From contig CANUEZ040000159.1 of assembly GCA_948099385.1 (NCBI GenBank), forward strand, positions 3,800,501 through 3,864,500: a stretch of 64,000 nucleotides of DNA. Reading direction: 5' to 3'. A program made the translations under genes and the position numbers. Under the pieces are notes generated by a model that worked only from the letters and a program-made list of their open reading frames with translations, was not told where the DNA came from and ran no database searches. This document shows, piece after piece, positions 1 to 11,600 of the stretch. Every line of letters starts with the position of its first letter. The stretch's first letter is position 1. The DNA comes from Fasciola hepatica. Lineage: Eukaryota; Platyhelminthes; Trematoda; Plagiorchiida; Fasciolidae.

Positions 1-380
1 GCTGTCAAAAGCTCACACAGCAGCGCAATCCAGCAGCTCTTACAATGGGAATGATCCTCACGATACTTAGGCAGTTTACCTAAACTGAGGGTGAAATTCG
101 CGTAAGGGGATATCTGGGAAGGGAGAACAGATACAGAAAGGCAGTCAAGGAATGACCCCGCTGTGGATTTACTAAGAATGGACGAGAAGTAGAAGTGTCT
201 GAGACTAACGAAGCGAGGGGAATCAGGATGTAGGAAGGTAATAGTATTTCAGTTCTATTCACTCAGTGCGCGAATGGCCAAGGCTGGTCAGGCTTTGGGA
301 ATCCAGTTGGATATGTGAGATTATTTATCATTGAGTCTGTCCTCAGTTGGAGGGTACAGGATCTGCGAAGGATTCGGCAT
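1..380. other. no recognised feature
   Basis: No open frame here resembles a known protein, and I see no tandem repeat or RNA gene. It may be the 3' untranslated tail of the minus-strand LINE that follows, which would have to end in this interval, but no microsatellite or poly(A)-like tail is visible to fix the end. Confidence 0.3.
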
Positions 381-2310
381 TAGACCTCAAGACCCCTCTC
401 GTATGCTGTATCTTCAGCTGTGAACATAAGAGATAAACAAAGTGCACACGTCACGTTGAGATATGGAGTGGACCACGATAGAAATTGGAACTTGGTCTGA
501 GAAACTCGAAGTGTGATGGGCAACTCATCCCAGAACTTGGGGTAGACAAGAAGGAAGAAGTGGGACCGCATGGCCCATTTGGTTACTGTAGAAGGGAAGA
601 ATCAAGGCCTATACTGAAGTGAGTGTGGGGTTTCGCACGAGAGGCACAATGGCTTAGAAGAGGAAAACAGCCCGTGGAGCAGGTTATACAAGAAGGCTAA
701 GCTCCTTCTCAAGCTACGGTGCCAAAGTGGGCCAAGATTCAGATGCCGGCATTGTCCTGTATAACTTAGTGACTTGGACCAACCAAGTAATTGTTTGGCA
801 AAAAGCCTTTGAAGACCTTTTAGAGCATCTCTGGAAAATTTTATCATGTTAAAAAAGAGTATTGGGCAATAACCAAGCAAAGGCCTGATGTGGCATTTGT
901 ATATACAAAAGGTGCTGTCCCGAAAGCGAACGGAGCGGAAGAGAAGGGCCACACCACTTCTAGCCTTGGACGCTTGGAGGGCGGCGTGATCAGAGAAGGT
1001 GAGGGAGCCAGAAAAGCTGGGGCGCCAATCATGGACAGTGGGTCGACTGGCCATTGGGGACCCACCAAGAGCCAAGGATCCAGGGGCAGTTGGAATTTGT
1101 AGAATAGGACCTCGCGCCTATCCGCGGAGAAGTACGTCATCCGAAAGTGACACCAGCGACCAAGTGCAGGAAGGTCAGCGTGAATGTTGCACAGAGTAGA
1201 GGTAGCGCCATCAGAATCAAAAGGGTTAACTAATTTTATGTCACCTGCAAACGAGAATGGCGTGCCATGGTGTACTAGATCCAGTGCGTCATCAGAGAAC
1301 ATTAAAAATAGAAAACGACCTAGTGATCTGCCTCACATGATGCCACTTTTACTAAGTTTTTGGTTAGATAAATGTCCGTTGGTAAAGGCCACATGGGAAC
1401 GACGATTGAGAAAAGATTACAACCATGAAAGCAGTGGGTCAATATTTCCAAATGAATGCAATTTAGCGACGAGTTTGGGGTGTGGAACACCTTTGAAAGC
1501 CTTCGACAGATCTAGGTAGACAATGACTAATGCCTTCCCGCTATCAAAACCCATGGTGGCCGGGTCGAGGTAGTGAAGCTGACATACAGTGCATGATGGC
1601 AATTTGAAAAATCTGTGCCGTGTTTTGCTAGGGCGGTCAGAAGAGACGAGACAGGTGATAAAGCCGTCTCTGGCAACTGTCTTCACTATTCTGGAAATAC
1701 CAGGGGTGTGATTAATTGGACGGTAATTAGCAAGTTGGTAAAGGGGTCCTATTTTATGTCGCGAAAAGATGACTGAAAGCTTCCGGCCCAACAGTGCCAA
1801 ACTGGATTTGAACGACAGAGTGGACGGGTGTAGTCGTAGAAGTGGAAGGTCCGATCCACCGTTATTGATTGCTGCTAAAGCTGGCCCATCTGGTCCGGGA
1901 TGGGCAGGTGCTTTGTAGCGTGAAATGAGCCTGGAAATAACGTTTGCTCCCGATTTTAGGGTAGATAGGGGAAAACGGGTGATGGCAAGAGGATTCGGGG
2001 GGGGGAAGGGCATGTCCCAGGCGGTGGCCACAGAACTAGAGAAGTTGAGGTTATGGGCCTCAGCGATATCAGGAAGGGAGGTGGCCGAAGTTTAATTCCG
2101 TAAGACAACTCGCTGAATAGTAGTTTGTGCTGATGAATCCCTAGACCTTTGTAAAAGTGAGGATTCAAATGCTTTGTTGGGATGCCCCAAAGCCGAAGCT
2201 TCTTCTTTGCGAAGCTGAACTTCCTTTGGATCCCGGATAATATCAGGGAGACTAGGTAGTCTTACGAGAAGGGAGAAGCAGTGGTTTCGGAGACACAGTC
2301 TCTGCATCCT
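380..2310 (-). pseudogene. LINE A reverse transcriptase (CR1-like), decayed
   Basis: Read right to left, broken frames carry the RT blocks of a non-LTR retrotransposon in the correct order. The fingers have APAHPGPDGPALAAI (about 1,900) and YRPINHTPGISRI (about 1,720). The palm has VYLDLSKAFKGVPHPKLV (about 1,500). The catalytic box reads FAGDIKLV (about 1,230). A C-terminal block has CIYKCHIRPLLGYC (about 880). The family's catalytic pair is Asp-Asp in FADD; here the first Asp is Gly, so the enzyme is dead. The frames at 1,956-2,168, 1,417-2,031, 844-1,302 and 602-1,075 must be joined by frameshifts, so nothing is expressed intact. The same YRPVNHT and KAxxRVPH style recurs in LINE B and LINE D, suggesting one family. 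Confidence 0.85.
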
Positions 2311-2399
2311 TAGATACCTTTGTTGGGGGAGGTACGTTTGAATTTTCCAAGAGAGGAGTTTTGGACAGTAGGACTCAGCTTCAGGAGGCAGCTTGCTAT

Positions 2400-3403
2400 G
2401 TTAAGAATAGTGATCAGCCGACCGTAGGGGATCAGCATTTGAAAAAATACCACTTCTATCTTGGCTACTGACTGGACTAGGCATAGGGTTCCAATTTTGA
2501 CGGAGAGAGTCGTTGACCGGGGTCAGACAGCCTGATGGACATGAATGGAATAAAAGATTATCTGCTACTATCTTATGGTCGCTGCCCAAAAATTTAGGCA
2601 GAAAGGAAACCGAGAACTGGAAACTCTGTGAATAAATATAAGGTCCGGGATGTTGGCTTTTCTAGTAGGAGTTTTAACGTGTTGCCTCTAGCCTCAATAT
2701 TAGCATGGGCGGCAAAGTCTATTAGGTCCTGAGGTGTTGTGAATTGCTTCCAAGGTATTTTAGGCCAGTCAATATCATCAGCTGTGATTTTTGCTGCGGA
2801 AAGTGGCGACGAAAGTTAATCGAAGGCCTCATCTAGAGGAGATAAGTCTATAGTGGTAGGAGAGGGTGAACAATGAACAACCAGGGTGCACGGCGATAGT
2901 TGGAAACTGGATTATGGGCCAAAGAGAATCCAGAGTTGAGTCGAATATGGCATGTATAACGGGAGGGCTTGCTGTACTTACACTAGACAACCACCTCCGC
3001 TTCTGGGAACCCTATTCACTCCAAAACCCTTGTTCCCCTCAAGCAGAATTTTGCTTGCGGAAGTGTGTCCCGTGATCAGGGTTTCAGTACTAGGAATGAC
3101 ATCAGGACTCGGTGTTATTACGCAATTTTTTAAGCAACGAAGCCTATTTAAGATGGACCGGGAATTTGTTGTGATCAACACAAAAGCCTTCACGTGGAGG
3201 TGGATTTCTGGGCTAGGTAATGTAGTGGAGTTGTCAGACGGAGAAAGTACAGGGGGAGGGGCGTAAGTTGAATTTATCAAGGAAGAGGGGAAGCGAACGT
3301 TGAAAGCTTCCAAAATGGTTGCAGGAAATTCAGCAGTAGAAGGCCCAGAAATGATTGATTTCGGGATCTTACGAGATAAACCAGAAGACCCTTGACTAAG
3401 CAA
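2400..3403 (-). pseudogene. LINE A apurinic-type endonuclease, decayed
   Basis: This lies directly upstream of the LINE A RT in reading order. The frame at 2,978-3,403 carries the N-terminal part of an APE-type LINE endonuclease: NSRSILNRLRCLKN, then SPDVIPSTETLITGHTSAS, then RVPRSGGGCLV. These match the NxRSLxNK, PDVIxxTETW and RxGGGxLxY blocks of the family. The next part, about 2,690-2,790, reads IDWPKIPWKQFTTPQDLIDF after frame changes. Near 2,580 the frame begins GSDHKIV, corresponding to the conserved SDH motif at the enzyme's C-terminus. Endonuclease and RT together nick the target and prime reverse transcription. Several frame changes and stops show that this copy is inactive. Confidence 0.75.
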
Positions 3404-5770
3404 CCTAGCTACTTGTCTTGATTCGCCGGGTAAAGCTTCAGTATGAGGCTTCCCTGACGAATGTGGGAGACCGGCAAAATGGGTATGCGAGAGACAGTTG
3501 TTGTGGGCCAGAGAGAGGTTAGCTAAAGGTTTAGGGGTGTGGTGGACTTTGGTCAGGAATGATATGGTTCTGGGAGAGCCAGGTACTTACCTGATGCTCA
3601 GGACCAGTATTGGAGGAGTGAGAGGGGGCATATGGTTGAAGGGATGAAGGTGAGATGGGCAAGAATGATGAGAGTAGGGGGCTAGGATATGGCCAGCGAC
3701 GTGCGGAAAGGGCCCGAGGCTCATGAGGAGTGAGAGGCCTGATGCGACAGGCCACAGGTCTGGATCCAAACCTGGAATTATTGGTAGGACGCCCATATGG
3801 CCACTCGGCAAGAAGCGGAAAGAGGCTAAAAGTTGGGGGAGACAGCTAGGGCGCGCTGAGACTGCTAAATTAGGGGTTGTGGTCAGGTAGAAAAGAAGGA
3901 CAGTTTTAGGAAGAGAGTTGAGTGGTCTGGACGTTGCACGTAGTCAGAAGGGGGAGAGTAAGCAAGGGTAATGAAAGGAAAGTGGAAGGTGGTGTGGCTC
4001 GACAGCAGCCAGGACGGCCACTGAGACCGTCCGGTTCATTGGCCTCGGATTGAATTGTAGACCAGTGCAACTGCTTATCTCCCCTGACTGCTGACCGTGG
4101 GATTTCAAACAGTCTCGAGGAGGAACGAAGGTAAATAGATGAGGTGAGTAGTTTGCCGGTAAAAGACCTAGTTGGGGATTCTGGAGCAATCACAGGAAAT
4201 TTCGAAGAATCTTGGCGTGGTGCTGTGGGACGTGGCAGATCAGAGAGCGTGCCGGGTGTGTAGTGGGCACATTCGTTAGAGCGAGAGCGGCAGTTGGTAT
4301 CACGTAGCAGAGGCTGGGTGGACACGAAAACGTAGATGCGGCAGAAGTTGGGGGTTCAACCGGTAAGAAGTCCTGGCTTTGGGTTCACTCTGGGGAAGTG
4401 TGGGGTTGAAACTGAGGTAAAATGTCCTTCAGGGCAAATGGTTGGCGGCTTGAGCAGCTGGAGGTGAAAGCTTTTGGTGGGAGAGCAATAAAGGGGCATT
4501 TATGCAGAGGTGAGACCGATGGCGTGAGGTTAGTTGAATCCAGGTCAGCGGCGTGAGGGTGGGCGGCAAAGGGTGCAGGATCTGCCGGTGGAGTCGAGCC
4601 TATCAGGTTTTCAGTGGGTTTTGCACCAAGGCCAGTTGGACTAGTATGGGTGCGCAGAGGAATGTTACTGATAACCTACTGAGTTACTCCCTTTGAATAG
4701 GATTTCTGTCGGGAATTATCTAGACACCCTTATGAGGAGAACAGAGGCCCTCGTCAGTTTGTTGTAACTGAACTTCCTGGCTGTTGGGTAGTCCACAAAC
4801 CGAAATAGTTAGGGACTGTAAGGAAGCTGGGAATTTTTGCACAGCCTTGCGCAAAGGCATCTATGCTGAGCCATAGTACAAGCATTGATTATGTTGTTTG
4901 ACCAGAGGTAGGAGTAGGCGCCCGGGGATATTGAAGACCAAGGCATTTTTTGGAGTTGGAAATGCGGCGGTAGACTTCGGTTGTGATGGAGTCGAGAAAA
5001 TTCCCCACTGCCACCAGTCTATGAGAGGGCCTGGTAGCCCCGGTTTCAAGCATGGTTAAGGGGAGGGCAAATCTTAAGTAGGGTTTCACCGAAGAGTTGC
5101 AGATTATTGGTAATTTCCGCAAAGCTATTTGCCAGGTCGTTGGATTTACTAATTGACAAGCTGGCTATATTAACGAGGAAAACCCAGCAGGAATCGGTTC
5201 CTGGGTGGGGCTGGGCGGGTCTAGTTTTTCTAACTTTGGAATTCGGGTAACCCGAATATTTGTTAAAGTCCGCCGCGACAAAGTGACGCAAGAGGTACGA
5301 CAAATGTGGCAAGTGGATGTGCTGAGGTGTGTCGGTCAAGCATAAAAAATTGAACACGAAATGACAAGTGGGGTACCATATTTATGGGGAACAGTAACCA
5401 CTACTTGAGTGGAATCTGGATGAGGAACGGAAATAATTAGGTATAACTAGTAATTGGGGGCGTTTTCTCCTATTTTCAGGGGTAAAAGCTACTGAAATGG
5501 GGCATAACCACAATTAGCGACAAATAACAATTTGAGCGAGGTGTGGCTCAGTTTTTCACTCGGGTAGTTTACAGCATTCCCTTAAAAGACAACATTCACT
5601 ACAGAAAAATACAAAGCTCATTCTGGACAATGAAAATAGAGCCAAAATAACGAGACCACCAGATTTTAATGACGAGATGCCCTTGATCTTGGCCTCGTTG
5701 ATGTCCAAGTCCTTCAGTCCACCCCTCAAGTGGAGCCTATTTCCTCCACTGTAGAAGACATCGGTCACCT
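3404..5770 (-). other. unidentified; possible 5' part of LINE A
   Basis: Minus-strand open frames at 3,906-4,325 (139 codons) and 5,046-5,357 (103 codons) are longer than most noise and have the same orientation as LINE A. Their position upstream of the endonuclease would suit an ORF1 or 5' untranslated region. I see no zinc knuckle, coiled coil or RNA-binding motif in them, so no function is assigned. The plus strand between about 3,500 and 4,600 is rich in G and A. Confidence 0.25.
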
Positions 5771-6079
5771 CCCCATTTCTTGAGAAAGGACCACCACATG
5801 ACTCATCAGATTACAGTCCCGCCAACCGCACTCCAGCTGCCTCTAGGCTTCTTACCGTCCCAATCTATCGTCCATAATGGGCAGCAAGGCTTTCCAAAAT
5901 CACATTCATGCACCATCTGTCAGTATAGCCTTCAGCTTCACGGCAACCGCCGCCGATGGCAAATAATCTATGGTTGGTTTACACCCTAACTTGACCAAGG
6001 CCTTTCATCGTGTCCCACAATCCTTGTTACTAACCAAATTCAGGGCTCACGGATTTTCCTGTTTCCTATTCGACACCCA

Positions 6080-6650
6080 CGGTCCAGTGTGTTTTCCGTT
6101 TCGTTTTACAACTGGCTCAACCGATATACGGTCACTGTACCCCAAAATTGCTATCCTCGACCGATTTTCTTGGTCTTTATGTATTATGCCACAATTTTTT
6201 ATCGTCTAATTTTTCATCGAAACTCCTCTCATACATTGTACAGCTCTATTGCTTGAATACGTCTCCTTCAGGAATGTTTCTTCTTCACGATATCCACGTA
6301 TCCGTCAATCTAATTTAGTTCTCCGACAGGACAGTCTTCCTTCTGTAGGATTTGTGTGATTTTGTACCATTCTCCATCCACCCCACATTTTGGCAGAATA
6401 ACTACGCGTACCTCCAGTCGGATCGACCACCTGACCTTGAGTTTAAATTCACCGGGCGGTATCGCAGCAATTGACTTGAATGCCTTCTCTTATATTCAAT
6501 CGCGTTCGCATAATTGTACAGTCCCACTGTAACTTTCATTCAGCTTTCAACTGTACCGTTTGATCTTGCATTGCAGCATGCTTCGGGGTTATTCGAAATA
6601 AACTATTATTATTATTATTATCATGGTTAGCGTCGTATGTCTCGGACCAC
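6080..6650 (+). mobile_element. insertion splitting LINE B, with ATT-repeat tail
   Basis: This is the extra segment between two normally adjacent RT blocks of LINE B. Its right part ends in a pure ATT tract at 6,602-6,621, preceded by an AATAAA-like sequence. A short trinucleotide tail is typical of the 3' ends of CR1/L2-type LINEs and their SINEs, so this is probably a 5'-truncated retroposed element inserted in plus orientation. No coding region is recognised inside, and I could not see a clear target-site duplication. Confidence 0.5.
6602..6621 (+). repeat. (ATT)n microsatellite
   Basis: About six and a half perfect ATT/TTA units directly after an AT-rich AATAAA-like run. Taken as the 3' tail of the element inserted in LINE B. 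Confidence 0.85.
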
Positions 6651-7269
6651 TCACAGGCGGTTTCCGTTTATAAATTGCCCTGGCAACCGGCTCTGATTAC
6701 CAGCGGAGTTTTACAGGGGAGTGCACTGGGTCCCTCACTTTCCTCACTTACTTCAATGATGTTTCCTGTCCTACACCGGGTCACCCCGTTCTTTTTCTCC
6801 GGCGACAGTGAGATAGCCTATGGATTTCCCCGCCAGAGCCTCGACACTAAGCTACAGGAAATATATACCCATTCGGCGTGAATCAGAGACTAGTACTATT
6901 GTTGGTTTTTGAACTTCTAGAACTGTAAGAGCTGATGCACAATCACAAGTTGTCTCCCCTTCCACAACTTTGCTGCTGAACCAGTTACCAGTTGCCCCAA
7001 ACTTCAAAGCACGATACCTTGGGACTCATTACCCGTGCACCTTCCAATTCTTGGAACGTGTCCCATTGAACCGCGAAGGCTAGGCAGGTGATGGGTCTCA
7101 GCTCCTTTTCACTGAGGTTACAGGAAAGTAAATTCCTCGCATACTTATTCAATGCCCTGCCTCACTTCTAGGACTATTAGGCTTTTAGTCTAAAAATGCA
7201 TTGCTACCTCATGGATATGCCGAACAGTATGGTACTAAGTAATTCAGTAGGAAAAACCTTGAAACAATG

Positions 7270-9480
7270 GATCCCATTTTGCAACTTTGAAAGGGCTAGG
7301 TGGCTTGTAAAAATTGATCCCGGCCTCATGCAATGCGCCGTCCAGTCTGGAAAAACCCGTGCCAGGAGATTCCTTCTGATTCGTTTACAACAACTCCCGC
7401 TGGAACATCTTCTAGGCTCCCGCTTCGTCTCGACCTATTTTAGACCGCAGTAAAAGGTGGCATGCCCACTGCCAAGCCCGGCTAAACTGTTGGATGTCTT
7501 GTGTCGGAAAATGACCACTCTCAGCCGCTGAAGAAAAGCAAATGCGAAGAACTATCCTTGAGCGGTGGGGCCATAGAGAGTTCCTTATGGACCCAGCCAC
7601 CCCCAGCTTGAAAAAACAAGACAAAACCAGAACCTCGTTTCTACTGGCTGTTTTGCTATCGCTAACCCTCAAATGCAACACCTTTCAGGTTGCTACCCTT
7701 TCTTCCTGTTTCGATTTCATGATAGCCTGATCATTTGATCGGTTGGCTGAGATACATACCACAGAAAGCTTATCTTCTTTGCCACCCGCTCACAATCGGG
7801 CCAATTGCTGACTGCTGAGAATAAGATCTGGCTATCAGGGTTTATCCAGCCGCAGCCTGGATATTACCCCGCATGTTCTGCTACGGTTTACTGAGAACTT
7901 CCTAAGAAAAGACCCGTCCGATACCGAGGCCTCGTCAGCCACTATGCATGACACCCATTTCAATAGCGAATGGTCCAGATTCGGTGATGCCTCCATTCTT
8001 CCCTAGGTGCCTTACTGTGGTGGACACTCGAACATACAACGCTGTAAGCTCTGGCCGGTAATGCTCAAAGCGGACCCGGAAAAGCTTCCGCAGTCTCAAC
8101 TAAGCGCTAAAGTTTTTCTTATTTCTTCAAGGTAATCATGCTTGTTCACAGGCATGTGTGTTCCCACCGTTTGATTGCAATGTAATATCCCTCCGCTTTG
8201 TAGTTATCCCCCCACGTATTGGGACTCTTCTCTTTTTGCATCAGCCTTGAATTCTCGTTCTTGGATGGTACTTGTGGTTCGGTTTGAAGATAGGCTCACC
8301 TGTTCAAGTTGACACTATTGCTTTTCATGTCCACAAATGTCCCATTCAACCTTCCGAATCAGAAGCCGTGGGGAAGTAACATGCATGGGCTGGTCCCCTT
8401 TGTGCAACTCTTGCCCCTCTGCTTGTTTCATAAGCCTTTACTTACTCCCGTCAGCCTGAGTGGGCATCATGTAACACTTTCTGCAACATCCTCGTAAACA
8501 TTGTATTTCCTGAATTCTAAGGGAAAGTCAGTCTCAACAATCCGGAGTTTGGCAGATTCTGTACTACTTCCCGCAGCTGACTCCAAAATGTACCTTATTT
8601 ACCTTGCAGACCTTTACCACTTTACTTCTTCTGACTTCTCCCCGTCTCCTTTCTTCTAATGCTGATCTGCGCCAATCTCCTCGTAGAATATATTCTTATT
8701 TATTCCTACCGAGTAATTTTGTGCACTCTGATCATGCTCTTTTTCCTGCATCTCGACCTTAGTTGAGAAATATACTATTGTGATTACTATTAATACCCCT
8801 GCCTCCGGGCCATGAAAACAATTGGGAGTGTTAGGTTATATGTGATCAGTAGTACTCGGATGAACTTTTGCGGAAGATACCGACTTTGCCAGCCATGCAG
8901 AAATGAATACCATCAAACACATCCGCCCCTCCATCGAGAACTTCAACCCTCTCTCCGGAGAGTCCCTTCCCGAAAAAGGTGACCGTTCCCGCCGCCAAAA
9001 ATGCAGTGTCTTCCACAACATTCCCCAAAGGTTGCAGCCTTTCATCGAATCGAACTTATACAAGACACTAAAGCTTTACCTGGACGAGTGTCTGCATAAT
9101 GATTTTTCGTTTGATGGCTAAATATTGTCGACTGCAAAAGTGCAGTAGTCGAACTGGACCACCTACTAACTTGAAAGAGAGCGTACGTTGATACTTCTAC
9201 TGACGGAAGGTTGTTTTCCCGGCGGTCACCCAAATTGTGCAGTTCGGATGGTGCAGAACTCGGGTGCCTATATAGGTTCTGTTGGGGTGGAGCCGACCTG
9301 CCATGGGAGTTGTCGGGCAGCTTGGGCAACGAACCAGTTAGAAGAAAGCAAAAAGCATGCTACTAATATATCGTAGCGCGATAAGACACAAATTCAAGTT
9401 GGATAACTGAAATAAATCGAAAGTAAGATACCTCGAGGGAAGATAATATCGCGTTTGTAATTAGCCCCTCTATAATGGGA
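7270..9480. other. unidentified stretch with a few short open frames
   Basis: No known family recognised. The most protein-like frame is plus-strand 8,903-9,121, about 72 codons, rich in charged residues. It begins MNTIKHIRPSIENF and ends before a stop at 9,119. Two minus-strand frames overlap it (8,836-9,063 and 8,846-9,028), so coding on either strand is unproven. The plus frame could be a host exon or part of an unknown element; no convincing splice pair is visible. Confidence 0.25.
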
Positions 9481-11600
9481 AACTTTAGCTCCTCCCCCAC
9501 GAAGTCGGAGGTTATTCTACTCTACCTTCCATTTTTGGCCTGCCTCCCCCTGGCATACTCTGATTCCGGCTACTGGATTACCTCCTGCGAACTCAAAAAC
9601 TGTCTCCTCATTGAAGGCTTTGCCTCCAGTTGCACTGATCAATACAATCCTCAAAGCACAGATCGAGCCAGACGCCTGAAGTTCAGTATTCGGAAAACCA
9701 TTGACTGAACACTCCAACATTGAAGCTTCGTCACTGAAAAATGAAAAGTCCATGACCTCTTTTCACTTCTTTCCCCATCATACATGATGACAAGCTCCAT
9801 TCTTCATGAGAATATTCAGACACAACGGAAAGGCCATGGCTGATACGCCAATGCCGGGTTGGATGCAAAATTCGGGTAGAGTATTCCTTGGTAGAACCAG
9901 CGGATCGGCCGAATTCGAGCCGCTGGTGTAAGCTATAGGAGGCACGACTGACCTGCCAAGCCGGAGGAGGACTTCTAATAAATTATAAGCTACATTGGAT
10001 CATTCTATTGGGATTATATTTAGCGAAGTGCCATCATGGGCAGCCGCACAGTCAAATATCACTTGCATGTCCCCAACTTTGCTTGAATTCAAGAGGTACT
10101 GGTAATGCAGGAGTCGAAAATTTCTGTTGGCTTCCCGCTGGGGAACTACGGCTTCCTCGTACCCCGGGCTTTGTTGAGCACGAATGACTTGACTGTATTT
10201 TAAGACAGGCTTCGAAAGGCTCCAGCGGAGTTCTCATGAGTAGCGACAAGCGATGCTCTGCTGCTTGGATTCCAAGAGGCAGCTCACTTCTCCCATGGCT
10301 GAAACCAGTGGGGTCAGTCGAAATGCCAAACGCCTCTGTTAGCCTGATCAAGACTATATCCATCCTTAACAGGTTTCGACCTTCCAACCACTGGTTTGCA
10401 TCCACTAAACCTTACCTCTCAAAGTCCTTTACTCCCTTGCAGCAACTCCAAAAGTCACATGCAGGGGACCATCGCAAGGTTACCCTGCAAATTAACATAC
10501 TTTGAATCTTTCAGTGCCCAAGCAATAAGAAATTCAGCGGTCAGCTGGCCCAGCCTTTGCAAAGATTCTTTGATCAGGAACCCAATGAACCCTCGGTAAG
10601 ATACTGCCAAGCGAAAACCCAACCTTATTACTACTGGGTTTCCTGAGCCCCAAAGCATGTAGACTGGTCCTCCTTTCAAGCTTCTTTCCATTGGATGGAT
10701 CCACGTCACTCAAAGGAGAATCCCCTATGACGAAGGCTTTCTCTACATCGATAGGCAAGCAGCAGCAAACCGAGGACACCGTGAAGCTAAGTGGTTTGAA
10801 AGCTGTTCTTTTTATGACATACAAGGCTCGAAACATGACTTCACTTGACTTACTGCCAACAGCGAGTGGCTCAACTCATCCTCTGTTTACCGGGTTTGCA
10901 CTGGAACTTCCATCAGCAAAGACGTAGGCTTCCAGTTTTCCTTACGGTTTGGTATACACAGTGGCGTCTACCTCAGAAGTAAGCACTTGCTACCTGGCGA
11001 GTAGTAACCATGTTCGTGAGGTCATATAACCCGTTGCGACCGAATTTTAAGTTGAAGTAGAGCATTCTGACTTCCTTCCCACTCACGTACTTTGCACTGT
11101 ATGTTGGAACGACGTAGCGCTACCATATTATTGCTCTCTATTAGGAGGAAGCAGCACTTGTTAGAAATAACCAGGCACCGTCCTTCTGCAAAGGGAGTAT
11201 TCAAGAGCTTTTGGCGGCCTTCCCCTTGATGATTGTCTCGACATAATACGGCATAACTTAGTACCATGAGTCATTTCATTATTATTGTTATTCATCCGGA
11301 AACCCTCGGGGTCGCTTCCCGTCTTATCAACACCCCTTTACCGATGGCGGTCGGACGCCCACTTTGCCACTGGTTTGACAGTAAAAGCTAGCAGGTCATT
11401 ACAAAGAGTTCGAGAACCCTCCCAGTAGTTACTCTTGCCACATTTACCCGTCTTTCTTCTGGCCATTTTGCCGGGCGCTCTACCAAGAGAATCGGTTTTG
11501 TTGAACAGTTCAGTACAACAGCGGCTTTTGCCCCGGTTATTTCACGCCCCTTCATTTGAGTATCCAAAAGTTGCCAGCCATCCATTTAGTCCCGCAACAA
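9480..11600 (-). pseudogene. very degraded BEL/Pao-like pol relic
   Basis: The key evidence is a minus-strand frame at about 10,020-10,095 reading VGDMQVIFDCAAAHDGTSLN. It closely follows the BEL/Pao RT N-terminal motif, in which a Lys-x-Arg-Val-Val-Phe-Asp-Cys-Ala block is followed by Gly-x-Ser-Leu-Asn. Upstream in reading order, 10,650-10,836 has SFTVSSVCCCLPIDVEKAF and DSPLSDVD, resembling the region between the protease and RT (peptidase A17-like). Near 11,070-11,130 SNIQCKVREWEGSQNALLQL could be the adjoining segment. The palm and catalytic box were not found. It is much older than the BEL/Pao element at 37.8-43.2 kb. The RT motif is seen directly; the limits are guesses. Confidence 0.45.

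Larger units (their letters stand above)
5830..7270 (+). pseudogene. LINE B reverse transcriptase (same family as LINE A and D), interrupted
   Basis: Plus-strand RT debris. The palm block reads LTKAFHRVPQSLLLTKFRAH (5,985-6,050). The next expected block, TSGVLQGSALGPSL, appears only at 6,697-6,740. In the related LINE D the two blocks are about 160 bp apart; here they are about 700 bp apart, so roughly 0.55 kb is extra. The catalytic box is FFSGDSEIAYGF (about 6,790), with FADD degraded to FSGD. A C-terminal stretch near 7,010-7,160 reads PCTFQFLEHV and follows LINE D's RTFDFLEHA. Frameshifts and stops are frequent. The orientation is opposite to LINE A. Confidence 0.75.
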
